In this document: one piece after another, positions 11,001 through 21,010 of the stretch
Position numbering within the stretch: the stretch's first letter is position 1
How the letters are laid out: every line of letters begins with the position of its first letter
Assembly (NCBI GenBank): GCA_029582265.1
Contig: CM055823.1
Coordinates: 26,772,569-26,836,568, forward strand
Direction of reading: 5' to 3'
Source of the DNA: Zoroaster sp. YZ-2022
Lineage: Eukaryota > Echinodermata > Asteroidea > Forcipulatida > Zoroasteridae
Length of the DNA: 64,000 nt
Translations under genes and position numbers: made by a program
The notes under the pieces: model-generated
Database searches by the model: none
What the model saw: only the letters and a program-made list of their open reading frames with translations
Told to the model about the DNA's origin: nothing

Positions 11001-12797
11001 TTGGCAAGTATATCAACATTTTGACTGATTTTGACCCTTGCAGTCACAGAAGAGTTAATGGCCACTCAAGTTGAAGGCACAAAAGAGACATTTTAAAGGT
11101 GAATTCAATTAGCAATTTCTATAACTGTCAAAAAAAATGTTGATAAAATTACAGTAGGAAGGAATGTCGTATCCGACCGCCACTTTTTAAGGGTTTTTTT
11201 GGAAATTTTTTGCAACCACTAACCAATTAAAAAATGATTCCATCGATTTTTGGGGGTACAGAAAGGGAAACTATCTTTAAAATCCACTTTTATGATGGTT
11301 TTTGGACTTGATTTCCCTTCTAAAAAAATCCTCCTCTTCAGAAAATAGAAGGATCCTATTATAGTTGCCACTGCGCATGTACAATGACCGTGTTGGTCAC
11401 TTATGGGGGAGTTGACAAGATCAGACTGACATGACTGAGCAAGTCATCGTACACCAAAAATGCCTGATTTTTCATGAAATAAATATCCTGGAATAATTTG
11501 AAGTATATGTCTATCATCATCCATATGTTCTCCACCTTACTAGGTAGGTAAGATTACATTATTGGTTATATTTAATGTGAAAAAGTGGCGGTCGGATACG
11601 ACATTCTACCCTTACAGTATAATTCTTTTATAAATTATGTAAAATATATCATAATCAACCATAATCAACATCAATATTGCGATCCTAAGTATTCATGCTA
11701 TTCAACCAGTTTATGTACAACGCTGGCCGTATTTGTTATTTTGACATATACCTTGACAACAAATGGTATTCCTGAGTGATAGTAATATCTTGTGAAGTTG
11801 CTCAAATTGTGGAAAACACTGACGTTTTGTACATTCTCGCACGGCCAACAGTCGACCTCGGCAAAAACACCAAAGAAAGGGTTAGGGACGATGCATTCCA
11901 TTTCATGAAGGCCTGTTTAACGAGAAAAGAAAAATAATCTTTTAACCCTAACCACCCCAAATCCTGCAAAATCCACCAAGGGGCACTTTTTGGGAGAAAT
12001 TCAGCAGTTGGAAACTGGTACTTTCACCTCTTCAAATGGGGCAAAATTACTACCTGGCAAAAAGTACAGACCATAAGTGCTGAATATGAAAGATCAACGA
12101 AAATGCATGGTGCATTTTGAAGATAATGGCATGTTTCAAAAAGTTCACTGATGGATTTTGGAGGATTCAGGAAGGTTCCTAACCAGAGTCCACAGGGGGT
12201 TATATTCCCATGTCGTTGTCAGAATACCTAGGGGGTTAGGGATAATAATTACATCAAGTGAAAATAATCATCATCATCATCATCATCATCATCACCGCCG
12301 CCGCCGTCGCCGCCGCCACCACCACCACCACTATCACCATCTTCATCACCATCACTAGTGACTAGCACCATCATCATCATCACCACCTCCCGTCCCCCTT
12401 CCTCTTATCATCACTTCATCAACTCACCAGATAAATCAAAGAACTCTCTCAAAGGAAGAGAAGCATGCCGAATCGCCCTCAGCACTGGATACATAAATTT
12501 CTGTGCCTTCCGCATCATAAAAAGCTCCGTGGGTTTGTGCAAATTCACAAGACAGTAACCTGTGGCGATAAGTGCAACAAGACACAAGATGGACATCCCA
12601 AAACACCTACAAACGCGGCCTTTTTTCGACCGAGGTGGCCGGTTGATCGGGTTGCCATTGTTGATGTCAGATTCCAATGCTCTTTGGAAACATTGGTTTA
12701 TGTCTGTGTCGTTTAGACCCCATGTTTTGCCGAGATCGCGAAGGTTTCTGACATCATCTACCAGCGAGTCATACATGTCTTCTTGAAAAGTGGCCAT
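1963..12797 (-). CDS. C6orf89-like type II membrane protein, 5 of about 6 exons, 3' end outside window
   Basis: Minus-strand gene with coding exons 12797-12428, 11912-11752, 5681-5497, 3823-3688 and 2092-1963. Every junction has GT-AG signals and the phases fit (1, 0, 2, 0, then phase 1 into an exon beyond base 1). About 327 residues are visible; the human protein is about 350. Seen: a short cytosolic N-terminus, one hydrophobic segment at about residues 66-86, a CxxC (DCWPC) after it, and conserved-looking blocks such as SPKPYFVP, NAWLTQ and ASCKDNCTEV. Family knowledge: human C6orf89 (bombesin receptor-activated protein) is a single-pass Golgi/membrane protein of poorly known function. The resemblance is to remembered family sequence (YDSL..., SLPL..., P.VVK..., RxLF..PYF). 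Function is not inferable from the sequence. The 6-kb intron 2 holds a nest of transposons. I am confident of the gene model, moderately of the name. Confidence 0.8.
2655..3075 (+). pseudogene. Non-LTR retrotransposon (LINE) reverse-transcriptase 3' remnant
   Basis: Pieces in two or more frames match the common LINE C-terminus: LLDRMQKRIVKSIGDE, LSHHRSVATLSLFYRYYH, VFERQTRLSASSHAYT and FPRASSLWNSLPG. Frames change several times. The endonuclease and catalytic RT part are missing. Confidence 0.7.
3331..3535 (+). mobile_element. Retroelement end sequence (same family as 8917-9036)
   Basis: GTACAGCATTCTCCTGAGGA, GATCAGAGCATACTGATC and GAAACGTCGAG, then the shared CCAGTTCTTTTCAGAACT segment. It follows the LINE remnant after 250 bp and could be a separate insertion. 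Confidence 0.5.
3688..3823 (-). CDS. C6orf89-like exon 4
   Basis: The acceptor TTTCAG is followed by one base that completes a codon, then 45 codons, ending at the donor GTGAGT (3687 downward). The encoded block RLIRDLSPKPYFVPRKAEVA resembles the RxLF-PYFIP segment of the family. It ends in phase 0 after HPL. Confidence 0.78.
3929..4130. mobile_element. Palindromic GCTAAGCAG-type MITE
   Basis: GATCCAATTTCAGAGAGCTGCT ... CTGCTAAGCAGCTCAATGAAATTGG, with ACCAGCCAAA/TTTGGCTGGT in the middle. The type copy of a family also at 41959, 45918/50133, 50810 and 56526. Confidence 0.75.
4627..4982 (+). mobile_element. tRNA-derived SINE
   Basis: Same family as 85-447: GGTCGAGCGGTTTAGTGC head, B-box GGTTCGAATCCC, body, and (ATT)n tail at 4965-4982. 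Confidence 0.87.
5497..5681 (-). CDS. C6orf89-like exon 3
   Basis: A pyrimidine-rich acceptor (...TTGTCTTCAAG) precedes GATTCC, and the frame continues from exon 2 in phase 0 (...VVK|DSNLTQ). Of three possible donors, the one at 5496 (GTGGGT) leaves TG, which completes a tryptophan codon with exon 4 (LQ-W-RV), the residue expected at this family position. Other donors break the frame or lengthen the exon. Confidence 0.75.
5993..6414. mobile_element. TTAA MITE (family A)
   Basis: TTAACCCTAACC ... GGGAGTTAGGGTTAA. Internal partial tandem repeat of about 100 bp (GACAGGGATACTTTACATGG, GTTGGGTGGTAG.GTTAC) with three copies. Confidence 0.72.
7322..8436. mobile_element. TTAA-target DNA element with AGGCACCTGGCA inverted repeats and THAP remnant
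   Basis: TTAA at 7322-7325 and 8433-8436 encloses AGGCACCTGGCA ... TGCCAGGTGCCT. The inner 1.1 kb contains a minus-strand THAP-domain start (8146 downward). It is similar to abundant TTAAAGGCAC-type elements remembered from sea stars. It interrupts the last exon of the Tudor-like gene. Confidence 0.82.
8046..8146 (-). pseudogene. THAP zinc-finger fragment, frameshifted
   Basis: ATG at 8146 gives MPTRCIAAGCNKQLK, the N-terminal CxxxxC of a THAP domain. A neighbouring frame continues with KDGVSLHLFPADPKYRR, so one indel separates the halves. THAP domains are the DNA-binding modules of P-element and Kolobok-type transposases. No downstream transposase was seen. Confidence 0.68.
8917..9036 (+). 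mobile_element. Retroposed fragment (Penelope-like or LINE end?) with 11-bp duplication
   Basis: About 119 bp (TTCTCCTGAGGACGATCAG ... AATTAGTCTTACT), also present at 3405-3525, 23696-23770 and 44468-44533. TGTCTTCATCA occurs on both sides (about 8906-8916 and 9037-9047). It sits inside an exon of the Tudor-like gene. The motif CTGATCGAAACGTCGAG is widespread in animal retroelement ends; the family assignment is uncertain. Confidence 0.65.
10545..10740. repeat. Two direct copies of an about 115-bp sequence
   Basis: TGCTGGTTCCCAGTCGTTTT (10558 on) recurs at 10662 on (CGCTGGTTCCAAGTCGTTTT), each followed by CTGGTGCCCTGCAATAA and ATCGATACTAC. It lies near the right end of the 6764-10953 element. 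Confidence 0.75.
11752..11912 (-). CDS. C6orf89-like exon 2
   Basis: The acceptor is ...TTAAACAG and the donor is GTATATG. The frame continues from exon 1 by completing a glycine codon, and the exon ends in phase 0 after ...IPFVVK. It carries PNPFF, a CxxC (DCWPCENV) and several N-x-S/T sites, consistent with a lumenal domain. It lies just right of the 6764-10953 transposon nest. Confidence 0.82.
11942..12245. mobile_element. TTAA-type MITE (family A), right end degraded
   Basis: TTAACCCTAACCACCCC at the left and GGGGGTTAGGGATAA at the right. The left part matches 25198 on (GGGGCACTTTTTGG, CAAATGGGGCAAAATTACTA). Confidence 0.6.
12268..12400 (+). repeat. Trinucleotide microsatellite (CAT/CCG/CAC)
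   Basis: ATC, CCG and CAC runs in series, 3' of C6orf89-like exon 1 in its intron. Confidence 0.9.
12428..12797 (-). CDS. C6orf89-like exon 1 (start codon, membrane anchor)
   Basis: ATG at 12797-12795. It encodes residues 1-123 plus one base and ends at a clear GTGAGT donor (12427 downward). An acidic helical N-terminus (DMYDSLVDDVRNL) precedes a basic stretch (RPPRSKKGR) and a hydrophobic segment with positive charges on the N-terminal side, as expected for a type II anchor. The block RHASLPLREFF resembles the post-membrane block of human C6orf89. Confidence 0.85.
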
Positions 12798-13300
12798 TTC
12801 TTCGAAATAATTATTCAGTTCTGCATCTCACGCTCGCTCACCGGATTTAGCTCGCCCACTTACTACTTCCGCATACAACAATATTATGTATGCATTCAGA
12901 ATGCATAATGCATTAGAGTGCAATCATTAAACTGGCCAAATCAGTCTGCGCATTAGCTACAGTGGTCTTGACTAGACAGCTCATGCGAGAGGTCATTATT
13001 GTACAAAGTGGTTGGTCTGCGAGGACATGTGCTAGTCTACAGTTGGAACCGTAAGTGACAGGATAGGGGCGGATCCTTTTAATTGTTTAACATTTACAGA
13101 ACAGACTGAAGATAAAATATTAGAAAACATTCTTTTTTACTGGTATGAAATTTTTGGACAGAGGGGGACTGCCACTTTGGAAATTGTACGCAAAACAAAT
13201 TTGCCAGAAATTAAGAGAGGGTGTTAATTAAGATGCTTGGCATTTTTTTTTGCCGATTGAAACATTAATTGCGATTTTTTTCTTGAGATTACATCTTTCA

Positions 13301-13409
13301 CAAAAATCTGTTGTCAGCAGCAGAAGCATAGTTTTACCACGGAGGTAGTCTAGTCTAATTCTACCTCCGTGGTAAAACTATGCTTCTGCTGCTAACAACA
13401 GATTTTTGG
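13301..13409. repeat. Hairpin with 48-bp arms and 12-bp loop
   Basis: CAAAAATCTGTTGTCAGCAG ... CTGCTGCTAACAACAGATTTTTG, one or two mismatches. Confidence 0.92.
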
Positions 13410-13507
13410 AGGCCTCTGTGGTTTTACAGTAAATAAATTTAATTGATTGAACTATTTATGTTTCTGAGAATTCTTTTGTGATATATCTCATTTCAAATAA
13501 GTTGTTC

Positions 13508-13557
13508 CTGTCTGTAACAGGAACAATAAGTTGTTCCTGTCTGTAACAGGAACAACG
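13508..13557. repeat. Twofold small palindrome
   Basis: TTGTTCCTGTCTGTAACAGGAACAA occurs twice in direct orientation; each copy is self-complementary. Confidence 0.9.
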
Positions 13558-14717
13558 CGGGAGCCAGATCGGCCTACGTAGTCTTAAAAAGGGGGTGTCC
13601 ACGGTACGTGAGTCATCGGAAAGACATGTCAAAAAAGTTTGCCCAATTTTATTCTTCTTCTGGTTCTATCAAATAAATCGCATGGAAATCGTAAAGGGCG
13701 CCCTCAATGCATCAATTATTATTCTGCTTGCTGATCACAACCAACTCACACGTCAAATAAGTTTTGATTGGATAGATCAAGTTAGCAATTATTTCAATAA
13801 AATATTCATCACATAGAAATTTCAATATAATATTTATATAATCTACGTAATATTTATATATAATACATTTTAATTAGAATAATTACATTATTAATAACTA
13901 AATCGTTACATAAAAGTAAAAACAATTAAATAAGTATTTCTCACTTGACCAATGAACACACGTCTTTCAAAGAAAAACTGATTTGGGTAGCCCCGCCCGT
14001 TAAGCACATCAAGTTTTAACGTTGAAAGATATCTCTCGCAGATGAGACAGTATTTACTAAGATTTATCGAAAACGAGAAAGGGTAACGCCTGCTAGTAGG
14101 AGATACTGTTTATAAGGTTGGTATATATAAGTCACTTTCTTGTTTTCAGTTTAGAACAATTGCAACTAAAATAAATAAAAACATGCATTATAAATGTGAC
14201 AATTTGCCCCAAGAATCAACAACCGCAGTGTGTGGTTGCATAACTTGCAGTTCAGTGGGATGAGCGGTCTGTCTGATGGCCATTGACGACGTGGATGTTT
14301 AGGGAAATTAGGGGTTAAGATTGTTAAGACAACTCGCCCATTGAAAAACTTGACATTAGAAAAGTTCAAGATGTAACGTTACAATGTTATGATAAGTCAA
14401 CTTAATCTTATCGGTCATTATTGTAATTGCCTTTTTGACATGTTTCATTTTGAGTTGAGTTTGAGTTTGACATGTTTTATAATCGGTTGACTTTGAGTGA
14501 GACCACTTGATGTTGTTGACATTGCCGGCAACTGTCTTGAGATTTTGGTTACCAACTGTAGCCTCTGTCTCCCAAAGTTTCCTATTTTAGATGTCATCGT
14601 CACCAGCAATATTGTTAAACGTTAAGGAGGAGACTACGGGTGGCAGAGCCGAGGCAGTTGAACTAACTTGTAACTTAGCTGGGGTTCTGGTTTCCCCACC
14701 AGTGTGGCACGGGTCAT

Positions 14718-14938
14718 AAGACAACTTGACCCATGTGACAACTCGACGACCCACGAGACAACTCGACCCTTGTGACAACTCGACCCTTGTGACAACTCGA
14801 CCCTTGTGACAACTCGACCCACGAGACAACTCGACCCACGAGACAACTCGACCCACGAGACAACTCGACCCACGAGACAACTCGACCCTTAATGACATGT
14901 GACAACTCAACCCTTGTGACAACTCAACCCCTTTTTTG
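14718..14938 (+). repeat. 17-bp minisatellite, GACAACTCGACCC type
   Basis: About 12 copies of GACAACTCGACCCACGA or ...CCTTGT. It is the mirror partner of 15596-15772. Confidence 0.92.
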
Positions 14939-15595
14939 CGGGAAGGATTGAGTAGACCACAATTTTTTTTTTTTTTCATTGGATCATTTTTCAAAATGAG
15001 AAGCATGGTTTTACTGTTAACGTTAAACCAAGCTTATGACACAATTATATTCACTTTTCAAAGAATTTGTATTCCTTTCTATAATGAAATCAAGGATGTT
15101 ATCGGTAAAACACGTTTTGTAATAATTTTTCAAATAATTTTAAATCTATAATTTTATATCTCGCATTAGTCCACAGGGGAGAGGGAGAAATGCCAGCACT
15201 GGCAGTGGGCAATGCATTTTAAAAATGTGTAGGGCCTAATTATATGCCTATTGTCGTTGATTTTATTGCCCTTTTATGGTTTATTATTTATGGCATTCAA
15301 TAAAATATAATATTTAAAATTTTTATACATTTGGACTCTTCTTTTTATTTAATATTATATTTTCCCCGGGGATTAGGTATATTTACTGTAACAACGGGTC
15401 CGTAAAGCAACGCATCATCGTATGAATTATCGTTAAACTTCAAGTCCTAAAAACTAATTTCGCCAGCACGTGTATTACGGCGGAAATGATTGAATTTGTG
15501 CTAGAACTTTAGCCATTCTTGGTGCTAGAATAAGCCTAGTGATCAATCTTTTTTCGAGGGAAAATGATGATCCACTTCTAAGCAATGATAAATTG

Positions 15596-15772
15596 GGTCG
15601 AGTTGTCCGTGTCGACTTGTCACGTAGGTCGAGTTGTCACGTAGGTCGAGTTGTCTCATGGGTTGAGTTGTCACAAGGTCGAGTTGTCACGTGGGTCGAG
15701 TTGTCACAAGGGTCGAGTTGTGTCGTGGGTTGAGTTGTCCGTGTCGAGTTGTCACATGGGTCGAGTTGTCTT
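15596..15772 (-). repeat. 17-bp minisatellite, inverted relative to 14718-14938
   Basis: About 10 copies of GGTCGAGTTGTCACGTG variants. Outer words AAGACAACT and GTGGCACGG match between the arrays, suggesting both are arms of one inverted-repeat element of about 1.07 kb. Confidence 0.9.
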
Positions 15773-15778
15773 AACCCC

Positions 15779-16195
15779 GTGGCACGGACCTGAATCCTTA
15801 GCCACACGTTGGTTCCATTGCCGCTAACGGCGGGATTTTGTAAATTCCTAGCACTCAAATTATCATTACCTGGTTCCATTTTTCGGTTCCAATTACCTGT
15901 AAACAACTTTTTAAAATACCGACTGAACATTTTAAGCCACACAGAATTATGGTAGTCTCTGATTGTTTACTAACAAAATGAAGAAAACTTAGATGAAGGC
16001 TTTAGAAGAAACATTTGCCGACAGCCTTTCACAGACTTGCCGGCTTTTGTTTGAAACTTGTGTTCGTATTGGTTATTTTATACATTCGGGAGTATTTATG
16101 TGTTTTCACAAAATTGTTTTCGGGTACCCGGATATCCGAAGATTTCCACTTTCGGGTATCCGCTTCCTGAAATAACCGAAAATGCTGAGCCCTTT
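15779..16195. mobile_element. Degraded relative of the GGCTGTGC MITE
   Basis: GGCACGGACCTGAATCC and ATTACCTGGTTCCATTTTTC, then GGTTATTTTATACATTCGGG and CCTGAAATAACCGAAAATGC. Confidence 0.45.
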
Positions 16196-16342
16196 TGTTA
16201 AATGCTGCTGTTAGTTTTATAGCACTTTTTTGTATCGAACACAATACATGTTTGATTTACACTGCCTGTAGGCAAATTGATATTTCTTCCACCATCACCA
16301 ATAATTATCATCCAATAGCCACTGTGATGTAAAGTTGGTTAA

Positions 16343-16715
16343 TTAGCCCTCCTACTTCTGGTACCTTTTTCATACAAGTTGATCCACCATTTGAAACCAT
16401 TCGCTTTTGTGGTTTTGAATGATGAAATAACTGTACAGTATTGATTCCCCCAAATGGTTTTGAATGGTAGGTCAGCTAATACAAAACCTTGTTTGGATCT
16501 TTCCAAATGGTAGTACAGCTAATACAAAACCTTGTTTGGATACTTCTAAGTGGTGAATCAATGGACCCTCTATGCATTTGAATGGATTTGAATGGTAGTA
16601 AAGCTTGCTACCAACACTGTTCAAATGGTATCACCATGTGTGTACAAAACCAATGGGCATTTTTGAAAGTGGAAATTTTGAATGGTTTCAAATGGTCAAA
16701 CAGTAGGAGGGTTAA
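16343..16715. mobile_element. Family B MITE, CAAATGGT-word interior
   Basis: TTAGCCCTCCTACT ... CAGTAGGAGGGTTAA. The interior is built from CCAAATGG/CCATTTGA words. Confidence 0.72.
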
Positions 16716-16717
16716 TT

Positions 16718-16938
16718 GAAGGGACAATATCGACAAAATCAGCAGGGCATGGAATCGGAGTGCTAGTTTTAGATTAACTCAGTGACTGAAAATAACACCC
16801 CACCACATGTAAATGCTGACTGCATAAATGAGCCAGTAATTTATAGTCACTGTACATGTATGTGTTCATCTTAAACTAGGACACCAATTCCATGCCCTGT
16901 TGAAAGTCTGCTCTGATCGTGACGATATTGTCCCTTTA
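16718..16938. mobile_element. Palindromic MITE (GGCATGGAATCGG family), abutting two TTAA MITEs
   Basis: GAAGGGACAATATCG ... CGATATTGTCCCTTTA, AGTGACTGAAAAT/ATAGTCACTG in the centre. The same family at 25031, 52474 and 62841, and partial at 22218. Confidence 0.75.
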
Positions 16939-17253
16939 ACCCTCCTACAATCAGTGCAATTTTTGAAACAACCCATTGAGGCCACTCCAAGCCATTAGCT
17001 GTTGCCAGTGGCCTCCTATGGTTACCCTTCTGTGCACTGTCACACCACTGAGATTGCAGGGTAAGGTGGTCTCCCATCGATACATTGTAGGCCATACTAA
17101 TATGTTCAAACGTTTACAGTGGTCTTGGGTGGCACACAGTTGATTTTGTAAGATTACTTGGAAAGGACAGCAGGCTTGTACATGTATGTACTGAAGGTTG
17201 CTGAAGAACTGAATTTAGTGGATCAGAGTGGCCTCCATGTGTGGGAGGGTTAA
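16936..17253. mobile_element. Family B MITE, GGCCACT-word interior
   Basis: TTAACCCTCCTACAATC ... GTGGGAGGGTTAA. It is the inverse-orientation relative of 28419-28733. Confidence 0.78.
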
Positions 17254-17362
17254 AGTACCAGTCATTCTGAAAAAAATAATTATGTCTGAAGTGCTCACAT
17301 TTCAGAGAAACCACAAAACTACATTAGTTATCCCCAGATGAAAGATCATTTCAAGTAATTCA

Positions 17363-17503
17363 GGCCTAGAATTTCATGGAGGCCTCATCCTCTGTCGCCC
17401 TGGTCTTGGCTTTGGTCCCCCTTAAACATTCTGATATTCTTATGGAAGAGCCCTTTACTCAGGAAATTGGCCTTGCCCCTACAAGAATGAAATTCCAGGC
17501 TTG
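17363..17503. mobile_element. MITE with GGCCTAGAATTTCAT ends
   Basis: CAGGCCTAGAATTTCATGGAG ... AATGAAATTCCAGGC. Partial copies at 5757-5900, 45886-45918, 50958-51040 and 52036-52165. Confidence 0.65.
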
Positions 17504-17525
17504 TGATCCTCCGGATTTTAAAGAT

Positions 17526-17918
17526 TTAACCCTAACTCCCTAGGCCCATTTGCTTACACATAACCTGAATCCTCCAAAATCCTCCAAAATCCTTCAAAAT
17601 CCTTCAGTAGTAAAGCAAGCACATGACATGTACATGTATGCACACATGTGTTTCTAATCTGTGATACATGTACATGGCCAGGGACCCTCCCTGCATGCAT
17701 GGAGCAATAAACAGTGTCCACTGACCCAAGCACTGACCTTGCAATCACTACAACAACCATGGATGTACATGTACCATGGAAAGGCAAGTATGCCTAATAA
17801 CCTCACTCCTCCAAAATCCTTCACTTTAGCAAAGAGCATGTAGTATGTAACCTCAATCCTTCAAAATCCTTCACTTTAGCAAAGAGGATTTTGGAGGATT
17901 TGGGAAGGTTAGGGTTAA
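17526..17918. mobile_element. TTAA MITE (family A) with empty-site proof
   Basis: TTAA at 17526-17529 and 17915-17918 encloses CCCTAACTCCC ... GGAAGGTTAGGG. The flanks (GGATTTTAAAGATTTAA and TTAAGCA.TAAAGGAAAGC) are joined without the element at 54828-54860. Confidence 0.88.
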
Positions 17919-18675
17919 GCAATAAAGGAAAGCAAAGCAAATGCTAAGAAGATAGATTTCACCCCAGCGCTGTACACAACAGCGGCCCCAATACCCCTAC
18001 TAGCAAAATTTTACGTAGATTCTTTTCAAAACTGTCCAATCACACCCCTGACGTTGGTTGTTCAGTGTTTATCATGATTTCTTACACATGTTGTACCTTC
18101 CCTTATAGAACGGCAAGCATTTTCCCTCAATTCCTATAACTCATACTGAGTAATTGATAAGCATTCCCACAATATGTCTACATTATACATGTATCCCACA
18201 TCATCTAAAGAATGTGTAAGAAACTGTTAATATGCCTGTCGAACAGGAAACGTGGACGGGAAAAATCAATCTATTGGCTCAATCCCAGAGGCATATGTAC
18301 AGTGTGGTAGTAGTATTGTGACTGCCAACTCTGTACATTGATCATTCACTATAAACTCGCTTAGTACTTCGTCATTCTGGCACCAGGTTGAATCCATGCT
18401 GAATATATATAATGAATAGATGCATTAGCCCACTGGCAGGGTTGTAGACTTGCTTTACAAGTCTCCGTAAACAATTTTCACTTGTATAAAGTATCAGCAC
18501 AGCAGAATACTGCACAAAATTCCCAATTAGCTTATCAAAAATATTGCTGTAAAAAAAATCAAAATTTGTAGTAGATATTCGCACAAATGTTTCTGTGATG
18601 TACGCAAAATTATTGAAAGAAATCATTCCTCGCCAGTGTTGAAACATTACATACATGTAGTATTAGACTATGAGG

Positions 18676-18957
18676 CTGTGCTGGGTATCCGACCGAAACT
18701 GCCATTACCCGATTCCATTTTTCTGTTCCAATGTGTGTTAAGTGGGGATGCTACGAGTCATTTTTAATATAGACATGGGAAATTATTACAGTCCACATTT
18801 ATTATGACTCGAATAAAACAAGAGTTCTATTGGTTATTTTATACATTCGGGAGTATTTACGTGTTTTTACAAAATTGTTTACAGGTACCCGGGTATCAGA
18901 AGATTTCCAATTTCAGGTATCCGGTTCCCGAAATAACCGAAAAACGCACAGCCTTGT
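18676..18957. mobile_element. MITE with GGCTGTGC ends (CCGGTTCCCGAAATAACCG type)
   Basis: GGCTGTGCTGGGTATCC ... CGAAAAACGCACAGCC. GTATTAGACT occurs on both sides a few bases out. Relatives at 36150 and 15780. Confidence 0.68.
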
Positions 18958-19359
18958 ATTAGACTTCACACAGTACATGTAGTTCATCAGTCCTTTGATT
19001 GTGAATATGGTCTTGCTGACTAGTTAACAAGTCTCGTGGTAGATGAGTTGTTGACAGGTTGTTGGTGGGAAGTAAAAAAATCATGCGGATTGGATTTCAG
19101 CAATCGTGATGAACACAGGCTTCAACCTGCTGCTCTTTTCAAATTATAATAACCAATCTACCCCCACTGCGTCTGAAATAATGACGAACTGTTTAAATGT
19201 CAAGCTTACTGGTCCAGTCGAGTGGACAGCTAGTGAACAAAATTACCCATGGTAGACTCATGGATTTGTCTGGCAAGGATGGTCACAAATGCTATATCAG
19301 GAAATGATTTGTGTAGATGTGGTACAGTGGTACGTTTTTTTATAATAGTAACAGGCCTG

Positions 19360-19800
19360 TGATTTCTCAGGATTTTTCCTGATTTAAGGATTTTTTTCCC
19401 CCAAATCTCCCTTTGCCTCAAAATTTTCTTGAAAGAAGAGAAGTAGCCACCAAGGAAAGAAAGAAGTAACCTGTATTGTGTCCAAACCTCTAGTTTCTTG
19501 TTTGTGGGGATGTGGAGTCTGTAAATCCTCCAAAATTAAACATCCAGGAGGTTCAGGGGGCCTTTGTCGTCTAGACCAAAGGGAGACCCAGGCCAGTGCT
19601 ACCCACAGGAGGTTCAGGGGGCTTTGTCCTCTAGACCAAAGGGAGACCCAGGCCTGCTAGTGCTACCCACAGGAGGTTCAGGGGGGCTTTGTCCTATAGA
19701 CCAAAGGGAGACCCAGGCCTGCTACCCACAGGAGGTTCAGGGGGCTTTGTCCTCTAGACCAAAGGGAGACCTCGGCCCAATACCCATTTTTCAGTATTTT
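19360..19800 (+). repeat. CAGGATTTTTCCTGATTT repeat with about 4 minisatellite units
   Basis: The shared lead-in GTGATTTCTCAGGATTTTTC is followed by units CAGGAGGTTCAGGGGGCTTT + GTCCTCTAGACCAAAGGGAG + ACCCAGG... The same element occurs with 1, 2 and about 13 units in PACSIN introns. Confidence 0.85.
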
Positions 19801-21010
19801 TTGCTTTTGTCATATCACACTCCTGTAGCAAATCTTGAATTTTGATGAACAAATTGTGAATTTTGTGTAGCATTTACATGTATCTAGGCTATTCAAGCAA
19901 AATTGTTCACTGTATTTTGTAGTTTTTCCGGGTGTCAAATATAGACCTTCACATGTAAGGCCCCCCAAAAAAGTCTCTGGTTTCACATCTAGGGGTATGA
20001 ACATTTGCCCGATTTGTTAGGCATCTCTTAGCCACCATACTTTGTGTATGGGAAATTTGATCTGGTTCCAATAACCGTGTATACATGTATCACGTATTTC
20101 ACTGGTTGGCAAAAAAAAGATTACAAAACGAAACGAAAAAAAGCTCTTTATGGGATCATATTTTGTACACAATGTTTATTGTATAAAAAGGAACTTAACT
20201 TGATTGCATTTCCATCGTTTTCTCTAAATCTACTTCGACCTTTACACAAAATTTGTCTTAAAGGGAGATGTTATCTTTTCTGTTTGCTGAATAAATTCGT
20301 TTCCAAAGTGAACTTTTTGTTGTGCAATGTATTACTTCATATAGTATTTGTCGATTGTTGTGGTTGCTTTTTATTAGTTTAGTTTAATTCCGGTGTCACC
20401 ACACCGATTTTGAAGCCGACGTATGACCAGAAACCGGATACTTTTTTCTCTTGGCCTAAGCCACAATTGGGTTGGATGATTTCCTGCTCAAACCCGTTCA
20501 TATTAAACCAATCCACTACTTACCCAGTGGCTTTATTTGGAACCCGAACGACCTTACATGTATGTGGTTAGCAGAGCGCACAAAAATCAGAGGGAATGAC
20601 ATTCCATTGCTATTGTGTTCTGTTTGATCTACTTCTGTGAATGTGCATTGTGGTGGTTGAAAAAAAGTATTGTCCAATTGTTCCCGAGGTATTTGGTGAA
20701 AAATTATTGTGCAAATAAAATATTGCTTTCCCTATCTGTACATGTAGTATTTTGTTAGCTAGCCATACATGTACATGTACATACACAGGCCCTGACCTTA
20801 AGGATTGAGAGGGGCACGGCCACTTTGTCCTTGGCTGCATCAAAATTTCAAGGCTAACCCAAGGGGGCATTACGGCCAACTCGGAGGGGCACAACGGCAA
20901 TGGCCGCAGTGGTTGCAGTTATAAGATTGAATCTTACATACATGTACATCTACATTGGAATTGAATGAATAATGTCAGATTAGAAAAAGACTGCATCATG
21001 CATAATGTGT

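Larger units (their letters stand above)
6543..11058. mobile_element. TTAA MITE, CCCTCCTA termini (family B), split by the 4.2-kb element
   Basis: TTAACCCTCCTACTAT at 6543, broken at 6763 and resuming at 10954 (CGTAAGGTTTGACAGTG) to ...GAGTTAA at 11058. Words of GTCAAAA/TTTTGAC run through it, as in the 30384 copy. Confidence 0.8.

Noticed and set aside
12158..12358. Histidine-rich open frame
   Set aside because: Translation of a CAT/CAC microsatellite inside an intron.
14587..15006. Open frames of repeated ELSRGSSC-type residues
   Set aside because: Translation of the 17-bp minisatellite; no supporting gene structure.
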